Assembly: GCF_021155775.2 (NCBI RefSeq)
Contig: NC_060234.1
Coordinates: forward strand, 558,001 to 622,000
From: Neodiprion pinetum
Taxonomy: Eukaryota > Arthropoda > Insecta > Hymenoptera > Diprionidae
Reading direction: 5' to 3'
Length of the DNA stretch: 64,000 nucleotides
A model generated the notes under the pieces. That model ran no database searches, had not been told where the DNA came from, and saw only the letters and a list, made by a program, of their open reading frames with translations. Each line of letters opens with the position of its first letter. Position 1 is the first letter of the stretch. Positions 48,217 to 60,500 of this stretch are shown piece by piece. The position numbers and the translations under genes are program-made.

Positions 48217-51200
48217 GGTAACCTGATGTTTTCAATGCTGCAGTTCCTCACACATTACAAATGAAAATGAGATTTTGGTGGTCTTTATACTTCTGCAGAA
48301 CTGATAAGGACTCGTAATCGGACTCGCAATAAGAGCCCGGCGACAATCTTTCGACCTTACGCGCAGATACACAGATATTGGTGACGATGATTGACTGGCT
48401 GCGAGAGATCGAATTGATTTGAGAGAGCGGTTAGCGACGTACCCCGAATTCAAAGGTTAAACAAAAGAAAGTGGAAAAGGGACACTGGCTTCAAATATCG
48501 ACGAATCTTTGAAAATAATCAGTTGAGAATTATTATTGATCCTGCTGATCTCGGTGCAGGTGAACGATTCGTCTTATCACTCTTATTATTCTCTCATCAA
48601 TAATAATATCCATACTTCTCTGCGGCCGCGATATCTAGATCACGTTTCGTCTCGCTATCAATAGATTGTACGAATATCACCAAGAGAATGTATCGGAAAA
48701 ACGTAAGGAAGGTGAGGTGGATGGACGTTTTTCACGTGTTCGAAAGGCAAGCTCGCGCTAATAACACGTCGGCAAACTTTCGGGAGTTCAACGATCCGCG
48801 AAGCGTTCGTTCCGACGGTCCGATCACGACTAAGAGCAAGGGATCGAGGAACTCTCCGCACTCAACTCTGCACGGCGAGGAATCGCGAAGAACAACGCTG
48901 GCAGGTGGCCCAGAGCGATCAAGACGACTGGTCGATACGACGCGTCCAAGATCGAGAACGCGTGCGAAACGGTGGGGATGGTATGCACGTAAATAAAACG
49001 TGTAAGTGCAAGTATTTTGTATTTACACAAAAAGGGGAACTCGCGGCTTCGTGCTGTAGAGAGACGCACGTTTTGCGGCGAGATGGTCACTCCGTGAATC
49101 TCTCCATCAAAATTGAGCGTCTCTCTGTGCCTCTCGTCTCAAATTTCAAACGCCCGAAACGACCGCGATCGAGGCACAAGGCCATTGTCGAATAATAACG
49201 AAATGAGAACAGCCGTGATGTGTTTAGCATCTAGGTATAGGCTATGTACTCATCGGTCCTCGAGAGATTGGCGAAATGAAATGGTGATGATGCAACGCGC
49301 TCCGACAACCCTCGACTCAACGTCGTCGGGACGACAGCTTGAATCTATCTGTCGTTTTTCTCAGTTGACTTTGGTCTTAGTTATAATTAATTTTCAAGCC
49401 AACTCTAGTCGGCGGTTGGAGATATTTGATACAGATGCTCTCCTTTGTCTTCTCTTTAATCTTTCTCGCGCTCGATTGATGGAAAGCGTGATAAGTATAA
49501 CCATAACCTCGACGAGATTTTGCTACAAACGTACAGACGCTAGGTGTGATTTCTGTATACTTACGCTTCCAGAGTCCGTTTGTCTGACTTTCGCACGAAT
49601 GCAACAGGCAACTTATCCCCACCACTTCAGTTTTCACGTCTTCCGATGACTTATTAACCGCGGCCTGGTTCGTAATCACGCGATTGTACTAACGCATGTT
49701 CTCGCCGCTGCTACGTACTCATGCGTGACACGACTGATTAAATTCGTTGATCGTCAGAAAAGGCGGCAGATGAATTTAATAGTTCCCCGAAACTGCCAGC
49801 AGAGTGCAGCACTCTTCAGGTTAATTGGTCAATTTAACTTCAATTTTGCGCGGTAAAAGAATTGAACAGCGAATTACCGACACACATAAAACGGCCGGTC
49901 ACATGCATCCTCTGCCGCTAGCATATGTACTCAACTCCAAATGACATATTAACAACGTAAATTTTTTGTCTTCATTTATCTCGCAAGTTGGAAAAACATG
50001 AAGAATCTGACGTGCTGACCAAATACTAAATGATATCCTTATTAACCGGCATGCACTCTGCTTACCTTGTCATCAAACTGGCACAAACTATTGTCTATTA
50101 TAGAATTGGCTTTCTTTAATAGGATATGGTTTCTCAACGCTTCCGTTTTACATTAATCCCGGTTAGATGTACGAAATTTCTTCGCGATAAAATTCATGAC
50201 CAAGAATTCATCATAGGTAAGAGATGCGTGTCGCGACTGGATTCTTTCGATACTTGTGCACGGAATTAAATTTTTTTCTGTAACGGAAAATAATCTGTGC
50301 AGTTGGTATGCTGCGAACAGTGACCAGAAGTTGTCTGTTCTTGCAGTTTCGAATCTAACGCCGGGGGTGCGAACGTTCCGCAGTTTCGGTTACACCAAAT
50401 TTACCATAAAAATCATGCCATATTTCATCTTCACGGTTTTATATTGAGTACATGCTGTCCTAAGTGATTCACATGGCGATTTTAGGTGACTGGAAAGATA
50501 ATTGTGAGTAATATTCGTTATTTTAATGTACAAGTCGGTCGAAAAAAATTACGTCACGATGGCCGTTGCCCGTATGCATATTTCATTCGATATTTACTCA
50601 TGTTGTAAATATGTTGTACAGAACTGAGATCAGAATATTTTACCACAATTTAGAGGAAAATTTGTCGGTAGTAGCTAAAGTGCATTCAATTGGCATTCAT
50701 CATCACTGCTTTGTGTAAACGACCAACGTCTTACTTCGCGGTCAACAGATTTTAGCGGGATTCGTAACGTATAAGATGGGGTTCGGGTAAAAACAACTGA
50801 CAATCGGTAGAAGTTTTTCCTTCTTGCCGCTAATTTAACAGTCGAGTCTTGCCGTGCCGTTATCGTATGGTTGTTATTTGCCATTATTGAAGTGAAAGAA
50901 ATGTGAAAAGTAGCCGCGAATAATCTGTTTTTTACATTTGCAATTTGTCGCGTGCAGGGATACAGGCCGCAGAGGTATGAATATAGCAATCAACCGGCAC
51001 GGCGAAGTCGTTTAGACAATGAAAAATTCACCGCGTCAATGTCCATTCGCTGCGAGTTAAACTCAGGTAACATTCGAAATCATTTACACAAGTCCCAATC
51101 CTCTGTACTCGATCGTTTAATCAAAATGTAGTCTCGATAAATCTTAACAAGTGCTTCGCGTATTTTAGAAAGCAGATTTATTCAATTTGCGGGGTGAAAA

Positions 51201-51235
51201 ATTATCGTGACTTTTCCATTGGTGATATTCTTTGC
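48217..51235. other. Upstream region of GPAT
   Basis: Intergenic. The part near 48640-49350 is richer in CG dinucleotides and has open frames on both strands, but these have no recognisable content. This may include the GPAT promoter or upstream untranslated exons. Confidence 0.35.
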
Positions 51236-51800
51236 CATTTATTCAGTGCTCTCCACAGGAATATAAAATTTGTTGAGTGTTTTCCACAGGAATATAAAAT
51301 TTGTTCAGTGTTCTCCACAGGAATATAAAATTTATTCAGTGTCTTTCACAGGAATATAAAATTTGTTGAGTGTTTTCCACAGGAATATAAAATTTATTCA
51401 GTGTTCTCCACAGGAATATAAAATTTATTCAGTGTCTTTCACAGGAATATAAAATTTGTTGAGTGTTTTCCACAGGAATATAAAATTTATTCAGTGTTCT
51501 CCACAGGAATATAAAATTCGCTGAGTGTTTTCCACAGGAATATAAAATTTATTCAGTGTTCTCCACAGGAATATAAAATTTGTTGAGTGTTTTCCACAGG
51601 AATATAAAATTTGTTGAGTGTTTTCCACAGGAATATAAAATTTGTTGAGTGTTTTCCACAGAAATATAAAATTTATTCAGTGTTCTCCATAGGAATATAA
51701 AATTTGTTCAGTGTTCTCCACACGAATATAAAATTTATTAAGTGTCTTCCATGGAAATATAAAATGTGTTCAGTGTTCTCCAGAGGAATATCTAATTCAC
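51236..51800. repeat. 31-bp minisatellite, about 18 units
   Basis: The unit is close to TTCAGTGTTCTCCACAGG + AATATAAAATTTG. The spacing between successive CACAGG motifs is 31 bp in the units I measured. Variants alternate (TTGAGTGTTTTCC, TTCAGTGTTCTCC, TTCAGTGTCTTTC), with a visible three-unit order in the first half. The last units are more diverged. Confidence 0.93.
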
Positions 51801-53678
51801 GACAGAAAGGATGCACTTCGGATGGTGAGGCTGGACCGATTGTCAAGTTGCAGCATGGGTGAGTCGCATGAATTTAAAATCACTCATTATTTCTGGCTGT
51901 TAGCTATTTGAAAATGTTCAGTTGTACCACGATGAAAGTATTCCAAACTCACACTTGTAACGTAGTCACTCATGTTACCTACAGGTTAGCATGAGATAGC
52001 AAACATTTTTAAGCGTTTCAAATGTCGGCCAAATTCGATTGGGCCACTTTTTAACTTGGATTGGTAATTAATTTTATTGAAAAATTAATGACCTGTTGAT
52101 TTGAAACAATTTTACAATCAACTATTCAGCCGAGAAGCAAAAGTCTTAGTATGCGCGTACTAAGATGATTAAAACATAAACACTGTTTCTGTTGCATTTT
52201 ATCCGAATTAACCAACATTTTATATTCTATTCCGTTGACACAAATTCTAACACTCAACTTTACATCAAATAGGATTGATTACTGAACTCATATTTTGTGT
52301 AATTGATGGCAAACTATGTAATTAGTTTCGAACTAGCATCCGAATATGCTTACAATGTAGTAGTTGTAAAAGAATCCCGTTACGTGACATACCAAATACG
52401 TGGGTTAGGGCAATAAATGACTTCCTTTAAATTCGTCATTAACACAATGGTTTTTTTTTATTGTTTAATTATAATCTCCGTGATACAGATATTCACAACA
52501 TAGTTAAATTTTTCTCTCAAAGAAAATGTGTTTCCATTTAGCGCAAGTTTAGTAACCAAGTTTTAAAATATAAACCAGCAGTCAGGGTTATCGGAGAATC
52601 GAACTTCTATGATGCAGCTTCACATATCATTTGTAAAGAATAGTTTCTTTTGTTCATCGTTTTTACGGTCTTATTGGAATGTAGGGACAATTTTATGCCA
52701 TTTATAAGACATCGATTCAAAGTGGACTGGATTAGTTAACAATTTTTTACAATACTGAATACACAATATATTACAATTTACACGACCCTTTAATAGACTG
52801 TATACTTTATCCCATCGCGTAAAGATAATTGTGAGTTTGTAAAGTTCACTAGCTCTGCATGGAGGAATACGTCGAAACCACGATTTTGTGCGTAGCTTTA
52901 TACTTTATCGGACGATAATACACGTTTGGCCTTGGTGTAAGCTGCTTTGATTTCTCAGTAATCCCCAAATTCAAGCGTCGTCTTGGTACTTTTCCTTCCT
53001 GAATTAATAACTTCGAACATGGGACGCTTTCGTTGAAAGTATTCAATGGATGATTTTCACTTTCAGTTTAACGTGCTAATATAGCTCTAATACCTATGCC
53101 TAGAATGAAATATGTACGATTTATCTACGGCCCTAAATTTAATAGTAAAACATATATGTATATTTTAATATTATGACAGAAGAAAACATTTACAATATTG
53201 TCTTATCTCGCGTGGCTAGATTTATTTTATTTTTTTAATTCATCAAATCGGCCATCAGTTTATTCATTTCATTATTTCAAATTTCTTTAATTTTCAAATT
53301 ATCTCCTCATCTCTCTGTTAATGTTCAAGGTACCGGACTAGGTATATACCTTTTGAATTGCTTAGGATCTCGAAACAAAGTTGATGGTATTAGATTATTG
53401 AATACGAATTGAAACCGCAAACCGTAATCGTTTTACCACTGTGACGGACGTGTTTGATACACGAAAAAAAATCGTAAGGATCTTAGTAATACTTTCGATA
53501 ATCAATAGGTAGCGCTTTAGTGTAGCAGCTGTTTTAGTATATTACATGATATATAACACAGACCTTTTGGTACGTTACAACCGATTTCGCTATTTGTCGA
53601 TCTTTGTATGTATATGTGATATTTAATTGGCCCGTAAAAGATGTTGTCGGCCAATTAAACAACAGTTACTTTATACGC
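51801..53678. other. Spacer after the minisatellite, with the V-ATPase B 3' flank
   Basis: AT-rich. No supported gene. The right part would hold the 3' UTR of the V-ATPase gene, which is on the minus strand. Confidence 0.35.
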
Positions 53679-56253
53679 TTAATGGCGAGAGTCTCTGGGG
53701 TAGAATTCTGCCAGTGTGGAAGCTGGGATACGCTTCAGCATCTCCTTGGGGAATATACGAAGCAACTGCCAGCCAATGTCAAGCGATTCGAATACCGTAC
53801 GATTTTCGTAGCTGCCCTGAGAGATGAAGTTCTTCTCAAACTTGCCAAGGAACTCAAGGTACAGGAGATCATCAGGGGTCAAAGCCTCCTCACCGACGAC
53901 AGCCTTCATGGCCTGGACATCCTTACCGATGGCATAGCAAGCGTACTGTAATAAAAACAAACGATGAATTGAGCTCAATCCTCACTGAGAAGCTACCGAT
54001 TAAACCTGTGAAAAACTTACCAGCTGGTTGGAAACGTCGGAGTGATCCTTTCGGGTCATGCCTTCGCCAATGGCGGACTTCATGAGACGGGAAAGTGACG
54101 GGAGTACGTTGATGGGTGGGTAGATCTGCCTGTTGTGAAGCTGACGATCTACGTAAATCTGTCCCTCGGTGATGTAACCGGTCAAGTCAGGAATAGGGTG
54201 AGTAATGTCGTCGTTGGGCATAGTAAGAATAGGAATCTGGGTAATGGATCCGTTGCGTCCCTCTACACGTCCGGCACGTTCGTATATGGTGGCCAAATCG
54301 GTGTACATGTAACCAGGGAAACCACGTCGTCCGGGTACCTCTTCACGGGCAGCTGAAACCTCTCGCAAAGCTTCGGCGTAGGAAGACATGTCAGTTAGAA
54401 TAACCAGGACGTGTTTTTCGCATTGGTAAGCAAGGAATTCGGCGGCGGTAAGAGCCAGACGAGGAGTGATGATACGCTCGATGGTCGGGTCGTTGGCTAA
54501 ATTCAAGAACAAGCACACGTTTTCCATGGAACCGTTTTCCTCGAAATCTTGCTTGAAGAAACGTGCCGTCTCCATGTTGACACCCATAGCGGCGAAGACA
54601 ATGGCAAAGTTATCCTCGTGAGAGTCGAGCACAGATTTTCCAGGCAATTTCACAAGACCAGCTTGACGACAAATTTGAGCGGCGATCTGTTCGAGGGAAA
54701 ATATGAATTCGGTTGTTTAGTATTTTGGTAAAATAAATACAGCTGCGAATGGAATACTCGGAAGAAAAAAACACTCAGCCTTACTTCGTTGTGCGGCAGA
54801 CCTGCTGCGGAGAAAATTGGAATCTTTTGACCACGAGCGATAGAATTCATTACATCGATGGCGGATAAACCAGTTTGGATCATCTCCTCTGGATAGATAC
54901 GGGACCAGGGGTTGATGGGCTGTCCCTGAATGTCAAGGAAGTCCTCGGCGAGAATCGGGGGTCCCTTGTCGATGGGCTTTCCTGAGCCGTTGAATACACG
55001 ACCCAACATGTCCTCAGAGACGGGGGTACGGAGAATATCACCGGTGAATTCACAGAGCGTGTTCTTGGCGTCGATTCCGGAGGTACCCTCGAACACCTGT
55101 ACGACAGCTTTCGATCCCGAGACCTCAAGGACCTGTCCAGATCGCAGGGATCCATCGGCAAGCCTCAGCTGCACAATTTCAGCAAACTTGGGGAACTTCA
55201 CCTCGTCCAAGATTACCAGTGGACCGTTCACACCTGATACGGTTTTGTACGCTGAAAATTAATGGAACGGATCGTTTAACGTCGGTATTAATATCATGAC
55301 GTATATTCTTGTCTGTAATTTCTCATTGAGTTAGTACAGTTTATTTCCGAGAAGTCGGCGAAATATGTACCCACGATTTGGAAAATATTACGGGATACGC
55401 GGTAAACTTTACCATTCGTGAAAATATATTACCTAAACAAATCGCGTCACGTGAGAGCGTGCTACCAGAGCCATACGCCACTAGAGGGTTACGCCCACTT
55501 ATCTCGCCACTTTTTCGTTACACAAATGAAACGATTATTCCAAGTTGAAGCGAGACATTCAGGGATCGCGGAAAAAAATAATGCCTAGGATACCCCACCT
55601 CGGGATCGCGAATATCAGTCATTCTCGAATCGTTTGACGCGTAAACGCGTGAACGCAACTTTCGAATGATTTTGCAACGCATGCGGCTATAACGTCCCCT
55701 GAAGAGTTGACGATTTTTTCTTTCTTTCACGATGAATGGGACGCAGAATTTCGAACGACCGAGTAGCTTGATCGATCAACGAGTTACGAACGAAGATATA
55801 ACTGCGTTTAATAACTTGGGGAGAAGGCGAAGAGTTACGATTACTACAGTTGAGAGAATCGTCGTCTGCAATCGAGTCACATGACGTTCGCGTAATAGCG
55901 AGAACGACTACAGAGTAAGAGAGTGAGCGAATTGTCCGTGGAGTATTTTTGTTTCCGTAAATTATTTTCTTCCAGCTCGTACGACGAGTCGAGTCGGTCG
56001 TTTAGTCGAATAAGCAAACTTCGACTAGATCAGCTGACCCCTGTAACAGGCATTGATTCGGGCCCGAGGTACTACGCCCACTTCGGAGAGCCGTCTTGTC
56101 CGTCTGATTATCGGCTATTCAGAGTATATATTTTGGATAAAAATTATTCTCGATGTACTTACTGAGCCGCGGCTGAGAGATAAAGTCCCTCGAAACAGCG
56201 AGAACGTGTTCCTGGAGGGCTTGGCGAGCCCCAAGAGTGTTGGAGTACGACAT
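53679..56253 (-). CDS. Vha55: V-type proton ATPase subunit B (V1, non-catalytic)
   Basis: Non-catalytic nucleotide-binding subunit of the V1 hexamer, which drives proton pumping into lysosomes, endosomes and epithelial lumina. Exons 56253-56163, 55251-54785, 54686-54021 and 53945-53679 give 496 residues, the usual length (Drosophila 490, human B2 511). Highly conserved blocks: RLTYKTVSGVNGPLVILDEV across the first splice, EDMLGRVFNGSGKPIDKGP, PIFSAAGLPHNE, NFAIVFAAMGVNMETARFF, LTDMSSYAEALREVSAAREE and PGRRGFPGYMYTDLATIYER. The start follows the family length and the short first exon (MSYSNTLGARQ). E-boxes of the CLEAR type lie upstream and in intron 1. Confidence 0.97.
55446..55455. promoter_or_regulatory. 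CLEAR-like E-box in Vha55 intron 1
   Basis: GTCACGTGAG, one base from the canonical GTCACGTGAC bound by TFEB/MITF factors. It is about 190 bp upstream of exon 2 on the minus strand. Confidence 0.5.
55876..55885. promoter_or_regulatory. M-box/CLEAR-like site in Vha55 intron 1
   Basis: GTCACATGAC, a palindrome-like M-box variant of the CLEAR element. Confidence 0.4.
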
Positions 56254-56350
56254 CGTCACGATTTGTCAGGCTCAATGCTCACTCTGCAAGTCGGCTGAAC
56301 AGCAGAAATCACCTACCCGACTAGCACCGCGGCTAACTCGGGCACGTGCG

Positions 56351-56360
56351 ATCACGTGAC
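56351..56360. promoter_or_regulatory. CLEAR-like E-box upstream of Vha55
   Basis: ATCACGTGAC, about 100 bp upstream of the start codon; a further CACGTG core lies at 56343-56348 (GCACGTGC). The position fits a promoter site for MITF/TFEB-type control of V-ATPase genes. Confidence 0.55.
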
Positions 56361-56750
56361 CCGAGTATCGCTTCGTGCTGATCAACATAACTACTTTTTA
56401 CCAACAATATTGGAGCTAATAGCATTTAACGACGGAGTTTTGGTAGCCGAAAATTTGAGCTTTCATTAAATAGAAGCATTCAAAGAGTGGGACATGACGG
56501 AACTGTTTCTTCATCGATTCACCTTGATCTCTTAGCAGCTCTCTATACTACTCTGCCGATTTCGATTACGTGATTCAAATTGTCGTTTGATCGTCGCGTG
56601 GATTAATTGCGATAATTTCGAGAGAGTAATATAATTTTTGTGGTTTTTTCTATTCAAACGGGAGTAAACACCAAATGATACTTTGGCAGTTACGTGCATC
56701 GCATAAATCTATGAAATTCGAAGATCAGTAGCAAAGCCGTTGTTAGGACG

Positions 56751-56762
56751 AACAAAAAAAAT
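56751..56762 (-). terminator. Pol III terminator of tRNA-Glu
   Basis: A run of T on the minus strand directly after the tRNA 3' end, the normal Pol III stop. Confidence 0.7.
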
Positions 56763-56834
56763 TTCCCATACCGGGAATCGAACCCGAGCCTCCTGGGTGA
56801 AAGCCAGGTATCCTAGCCACTAGACCATATGGGA
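56763..56834 (-). tRNA. tRNA-Glu (anticodon TTC)
   Basis: 72 nt including the discriminator A. The acceptor arms TCCCATA and TATGGGA pair. The A box TGGTCTAGTGGCTAGGATAC and B box GGTTCGATTCC are intact. The anticodon loop CTTTCAC gives TTC. It has no intron and matches the animal tRNA-Glu consensus. Confidence 0.96.
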
Positions 56835-57529
56835 GAGATGGTTACAAGTTGGGTTTTGGCACAGTTCAAATTGTATTATATATTTATTGCGTAACAATCC
56901 GATTTAAGGCTGATTTAGGGCTAATTGAAGTTGGACTGCATATCTTCTGCGCATCTTATTGCAGCCCACTAATGGACTATTTTCACATTTGAAAGCGAGG
57001 CTGACATCAGATGCTTGAGTGCAGAATACTTTGAGATACTTTACGGTAGAATTTTGCGTGGTAAAAATAATGTCAGGTAAACAAATATACGGCCTTATTG
57101 CAATACTGCCTGTGTTGACTCGTTCGGTAATTATTGTTATCATATTTCTAGAAAAATTATCCACGTTATAAAGCGAAAAAATTAAATACATTATGTATAA
57201 TTTTTTGTACTTATCGAGTTTCGATACCGTCAAACACCGCTCCTGAACGTAAGAAATATGAATTATTGTGCTGCCGTCTATATAAGAAATCTGCAGAATG
57301 GTTTTGGCGCCATTCGAAGTGATATCGGTCCGCTAGGTTGGCAACGCTGGTCGCGGGTCGGAATGAGTTTGAGGCAGGGGATCCGACACTTGGCATCGGC
57401 ACTGACCATTCGGCAGTCAGAAGCTTGCCGTCGGCCGGTTTGGTCGCGCGAGCAGTTACGAGGTCGGTGCAACGCGTCGATATTGTTTCCGTCATTTGGG
57501 TGTGCGTTGGTTAAATTAGATGCCCGATT
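56835..57529. other. 5' flank of the CoA-transferase gene
   Basis: Upstream region with no supported gene. Open frames on both strands over 57211-57530 are not conserved-looking. The strand nearest the gene likely holds its promoter and 5' UTR. Confidence 0.4.
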
Positions 57530-60500
57530 ATGGCCGCTGCACTGAAACGGGTCGCTTGCCTTACGAGGACGCTCACCGCCTCTTGGCCAGCGCGATGCCA
57601 AGCCTCGAAAAGCTACTTCACTTATTCCATGGAACCGGGAATGCCCATTCCCGACAAGCAGCCCGTATGGACTTCGACCGCAGACGAAGCCATGGAAAAG
57701 GCCTGCATTAAATCAGGTATTGCAATTCCAGACGTGCGATCATACCTGCAATAATTCGTTTCATGCATTTCTGCGTAGTTTCCATACCCACGGTCCTAAC
57801 CACTCACGATCAGTTTTCGCTCCTCTCCATTTGTACACCAAGCTCCGCAAAAGCTTCGGGAATTTTGCCTACGCAGAACTTCGTACCTACCAGTAACGTT
57901 ATAGCACGGCGATTTCGATTCCGATATTTTCCGAGACTCCCCTCATTGCAGGCGTCGCTGTCGTTCGAATCTTGGACGCGGATAGCGAAGCGATCGATAG
58001 AGAGGGAAAAATATCTGGGATTATTTTTAACCCTTCCGAATTCAACGTAGATAATACACCCCGGTTATTTCATTTGCCGTTCTTATTCAGATCGATGTAT
58101 ATGCATCATTGCAACTAGGTCGGCTGCTCTGAAACTCTCTTGTAACAGCCAAGCCTTGATCGCAAGGCTCATTGTAATCAAGCGCAACAATTTAGCCCGA
58201 TAATAATCTTGATACGTGTACGTATGTGTTCTTCGTACGTGTTGCGATAGGTTCTTATATTGTAGTTGTATGCGGTGATCGTGCGTAAACCGTTCCACGT
58301 CGCCACTTTATCCCGTGACAACTTGAAACGCATTCGTACCTGGTTGCGTGTAATGTAATGCTGGGTTTGCGACACCGGTCATAAAAGTATGCGAAAGTTT
58401 ATGGTGTTCACTATCTTTGCGGCACCGACCTAGACTAGCGCCTTTATTCCACGTTTATCCAGTCTTGCAATTAATTTTCAGCCATCTAATGGCTCGCTTC
58501 CAACTACAGAAATGAAAACAAGTTGACCACTACACAGGCAGATTTCAGCGTTGAAATAACTCGGTCGACTACACAGCTTCGCGGATATATGGGTCAGGAG
58601 CTCATTTTCCAAATGCAATGACAAGTTATTACCGTTCTAATCTGGAGCTTTGCTTCTATGTTATTGGACGCTGACTTGTTAATGAAACTCTCCAACGTGA
58701 AGTTGAAACTGCTTCTTTCGCCGACGACGGTTTACGCGATCAAGAAATTATTCGACCCCCGTTACATCGATTGGAATTTCTATTGATTCGACTTGCGTAT
58801 ACCGAGTTGTCGTCAGTTTTTCTCTGCGATTGCCGATGTGACTGTTTTTCATTGTGAAAAAAACAAAAACAATCGTACGATTTCAATTGTTCTTCGGACA
58901 ATGTGCTGAGTATATTCTAGCTGATAACGAATTAAGTATGTATATTACGGATAATTGATTCAATTCTGCCCGGACGTAGCGGGAATATTGCTGACGACAA
59001 GGTCGAAAACACAACCGCTACGTTGGGTGATGATCTGGTAGAGTCTGGAACGGCTAATCTGCGGCACAATTTGCATCGTATGTCAATAGTGCATTCGATT
59101 CGGGTTTTTTCATACGTCTGCGGTTTTATCTACGAGCAATTAAATCCACTACACTTTTTCTGCATATGTACTATAATACGCGCTGATTTCCCAACAATGC
59201 TCATTCTGTAAACACTAAAACATGTCAAAATGTGTAATATATGACGTATAACCGTAGATTTTAATGACGTCTCGGTTGTTGTTTGTATTTGGTTCAAAGA
59301 GGACTTTGGAACTCGTAGTTACTTATCCTCTGCTTTAATAATAACGCTGCCGATAAATCGCTCGATCGCTGCGTACGAATACGCGTATCGTAACGTTCCG
59401 ACTGTACGTATTTCTATTGGAGATTGAAAAATGTATTTGCTATTTGCATTTTCGTTTTCGTATAACGTACAAACGATACGACGATTAACGCCTACTTTCA
59501 GGAAGACAAAACGCGCGTGTAGTCACAAAGTCCATTCGAAAATGCCTGCCTAACCGAAGACGTAAATTCTTCACCGATCAGGTCAAATTTATCTTATATA
59601 TATACACGTATTAAAGATACGTGCAACTGCAGGATGTTACACTTTTTTTTTTTTTTTTTGTACAGCATTCGTTGCAAGCCACGCGATACATGGCTATTTA
59701 GTATTCGTTCCGCTTTTTGTTTACTATACGCAATGTCACCGAACTATGACCCGAGTGACCCGCGATACATTATAAATATTTCTGTACATTTTTGTTTTCT
59801 TTTCGTCTCGTGAAAAATACGTGTATACAGATATCGGTATTAATTCCTTATGCTAGATACGAGCTTTGTTCTATAGTATGAAACTTTATCTCCATTTCTA
59901 CTGATAACTGATGAGTATTATATATGTGCGGAAGAATAACAGCCGGTTCTATAGAATGTCACAACAATTCCAAATTCGTGCAGATCAGAGATTGGATGGT
60001 ATGATATTCTTTTCGTCTTAATCGCGTCGCTTTTTTTTTCGAAATGTTCTCTCGTTTAAAATTTTTTTAACGCACGCCCGTGTATCCGGTTTTTGGAAAT
60101 TAACTGATACTACCGCATGGTCTATAAAATGAGGCCAAATTTTACAGTTTAGTGGGTAAGTATAAGTATGCACGTTAAAATATGATTTATCCAAATGCGT
60201 TTTCCGCTTCTTTTTTTTCATCATTTCTTGTCAAGCCAACAATTTACGAAAACTGCAAGATGCTCTTTTGTGCTAAAGTATTCGGCATCGAATAAAAACG
60301 GAAATAAACATGTGGACGATTCTGTTAATCGTTTTTTTTTACCACACTCGCGTTTGAAAACACCTGTGAGAGGTAAAAGATTTTTGCACAATTCCACCAA
60401 TTAGCATCGAAATAGCGAACACCAATTGATTGGATTGAAGATGTGAATAACTGTCTAACTCCTTTCAGACGATCTGGTGTTTGCCCAGGGCGCAGCAGCC

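Noticed and set aside
48688..49649. Open frames of 102 and 178 codons upstream of GPAT
   Set aside because: Low-complexity, Arg/Ser-rich translations with overlapping frames on both strands in a CG-richer region; no recognisable domain.
53604..55262. Plus-strand frames over the V-ATPase region
   Set aside because: Shadows of Vha55 coding exons caused by their codon bias.
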